Made by a program: the position numbers and the translations under genes
Part shown: one piece after another, positions 15,134 through 15,771 of the stretch
How the letters are laid out: every line of letters starts with the position of its first letter
Position numbering within the stretch: the stretch's first letter is position 1
Source of the DNA: Pseudomonadota bacterium
GTDB lineage: Bacteria; Pseudomonadota; Alphaproteobacteria; Rhizobiales; Beijerinckiaceae
Assembly: GCA_023386115.1 (NCBI GenBank)
Contig: JAEWKL010000818.1
Coordinates: 1 to 15,771, forward strand
Direction: 5' to 3'
DNA: 15,771 nt
The notes under the pieces: model-generated
Databases searched by the model: none
Told to the model about the DNA's origin: nothing
Seen by the model: the letters and a program-made list of their open reading frames with translations, nothing else

Positions 15134-15209
15134 ACAAACCGCCGTGACGATCAATCTTTCCTGATCTGAAAAGTCCTTCGGCCTCAAAAGCGAATGAGCC
15201 CACCGCGTT

Positions 15210-15245
15210 ATGCCGGGGCCGCGCAGCGAAGCCCGGCATGACGCA
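15210..15245. repeat. Single arm of the palindromic repeat seen at 5394-5534
   Basis: GCCGGGGCCGCGCAGCG followed by AAGCCCGGC matches the arm core of the first palindromic element almost base for base. The copy forms its own hairpin, with ATGCCGGG (15210-15217) pairing with CCCGGCAT (15232-15239). Only one arm is present, lying between the convergent CysQ-like gene and small membrane-protein gene. It may serve as a bidirectional terminator. Confidence 0.75.
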
Positions 15246-15301
15246 GAGGATGTCAGATTCGTTGGACGCTCGGCCTCGAACCCGCACCGAGCCCGGACTT
15301 T

Positions 15302-15574
15302 TTACCGCGCTTCCCGCTTCTCCAGCGCCGTCTTCACCTGCTTCAGCTGGTCGAACACGGCGCTCGGCGTGGTGCCGAAGAAGGCGAAGCCGGCATTGAT
15401 CGACCAGTAGCAGGCGAACAGGATCACCGGCACCAGGATCCAGCCCAGGATCTCCTCGCCGATCTTGCGGCGGCGGCGGCGCTGGCGCCGTTTCTCGCGC
15501 CCCGTCAGCTTCGGGGAGGGCGGGGTCACCGTCGCGGCCGGGGCGAGGGGCCCCTCGTTCAGATCACCGCTCAT
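15302..15574 (-). CDS. Small single-pass membrane protein, 90 residues, unknown function
   Basis: From ATG 15574 the protein has a polar N-terminus (MSGDLNEGPLAPAATV), then a dense basic patch (KLTGREKRRQRRRRRKIGEE, about 22-41). One hydrophobic segment follows (ILGWILVPVILFACYWSINAGF, about 42-63), and then a short charged helix (FDQLKQVKTALEKREAR). By the positive-inside rule the basic N-terminal side is cytoplasmic and the C-terminal helix periplasmic. I recognise no named family. The frame is open to 15724, but the upstream extension is low quality and ATG 15574 gives the sensible product. The Shine-Dalgarno is weak. It converges on the CysQ-like gene, with the repeat arm between them. 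Confidence 0.75.
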   Translation of the reverse strand: MSGDLNEGPLAPAATVTPPSPKLTGREKRRQRRRRRKIGEEILGWILVPVILFACYWSINAGFAFFGTTPSAVFDQLKQVKTALEKREAR

Positions 15575-15671
15575 GGAGATCGTCTCACGCTTCCTGGCGC
15601 CGGGCGTCGAAGCCCACGCGCATCCGTCACGGGGGTCCTGGGGCGCCGCATGGACGGCCGGGACCTCAAAT

Positions 15672-15706
15672 GCGCATCCCGGCGGGGAGGCCCCGCCGGG
15701 ATGCGC
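15672..15706. terminator. Perfect 16-bp GC-rich hairpin, probable terminator
   Basis: Bases 15672-15687 pair perfectly with 15691-15706 around a three-base AGG loop, the strongest simple hairpin in the window. On the minus strand it is followed by ATTTGAGG, a short T-rich run. It may end a transcript arriving from beyond the right edge, upstream of the small membrane-protein gene. No gene lies between 15575 and 15771. Confidence 0.6.
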
Positions 15707-15771
15707 GCGTCTTAAGAGCCTCATACACGGGAGACGGCCCCGGGTGGGAGGGGGGTGGCGGGGGTCGCGGG

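Overview
The window is a high-GC stretch of bacterial chromosome with fourteen protein-coding genes and no RNA gene, transposase, phage gene or CRISPR array that I could find. Base composition, gene content (UbiA, RsmE, a DUF6101-like protein, MHYT hybrid kinase, CysQ-type phosphatase, factor-independent urate oxidase with an NCS2 permease) and the dispersed palindromic repeats point to an alphaproteobacterium of the Hyphomicrobiales, most likely Methylobacterium or a relative. The taxonomic call is inference from protein character only.

Layout. (1) 1-5353, plus strand: the tail of a heparinase II/III-like protein, a membrane-bound GGDEF diguanylate cyclase, an aldo/keto reductase, and an MHYT-PAS-HisKA-HATPase-REC hybrid histidine kinase. 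(2) 5394-5534: a gene-free palindromic repeat. (3) 5612-6349, minus: ribonuclease HI with an unusual C-terminal extension. (4) 6599-8858, plus: a urate/xanthine-type permease followed by urate oxidase. The permease appears frameshifted at its extreme 3' end, so its reading frame runs on through more than half of the urate oxidase gene. (5) 8908-9017: a second palindromic repeat, which supplies the stop codon of a small unknown minus-strand gene. (6) 9472-11525, minus: rsmE, then a divergent YbdK/GCS2-type carboxylate-amine ligase. (7) 11798-13298, plus: a small secreted four-cysteine protein and ubiA. (8) 13311-13420: a 30-bp tandem repeat between convergent ubiA and the DUF6101-like gene. (9) 14321-15133, plus: a CysQ/IMPase-family phosphatase. 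(10) 15302-15574, minus: a small single-pass membrane protein. (11) A perfect 16-bp hairpin near the right end.

How the genes relate. The one clear functional pair is urate uptake plus urate oxidation at 6599-8858; the enzymes for the next steps to allantoin are not in the window. The cyclase and the hybrid kinase are both membrane signalling proteins, but nothing in the sequence links them. UbiA (ubiquinone synthesis), RsmE (16S rRNA methylation), RNase HI and the CysQ-like phosphatase are housekeeping.

I see no convincing new multi-gene system. The points most worth a second look are the permease frameshift, an in-frame 6 x 15-bp minisatellite inside the kinase ATPase domain, the YbdK homologue lacking the family's HxH motif, the RNase HI extension, and the non-coding repeats that sit at gene ends.
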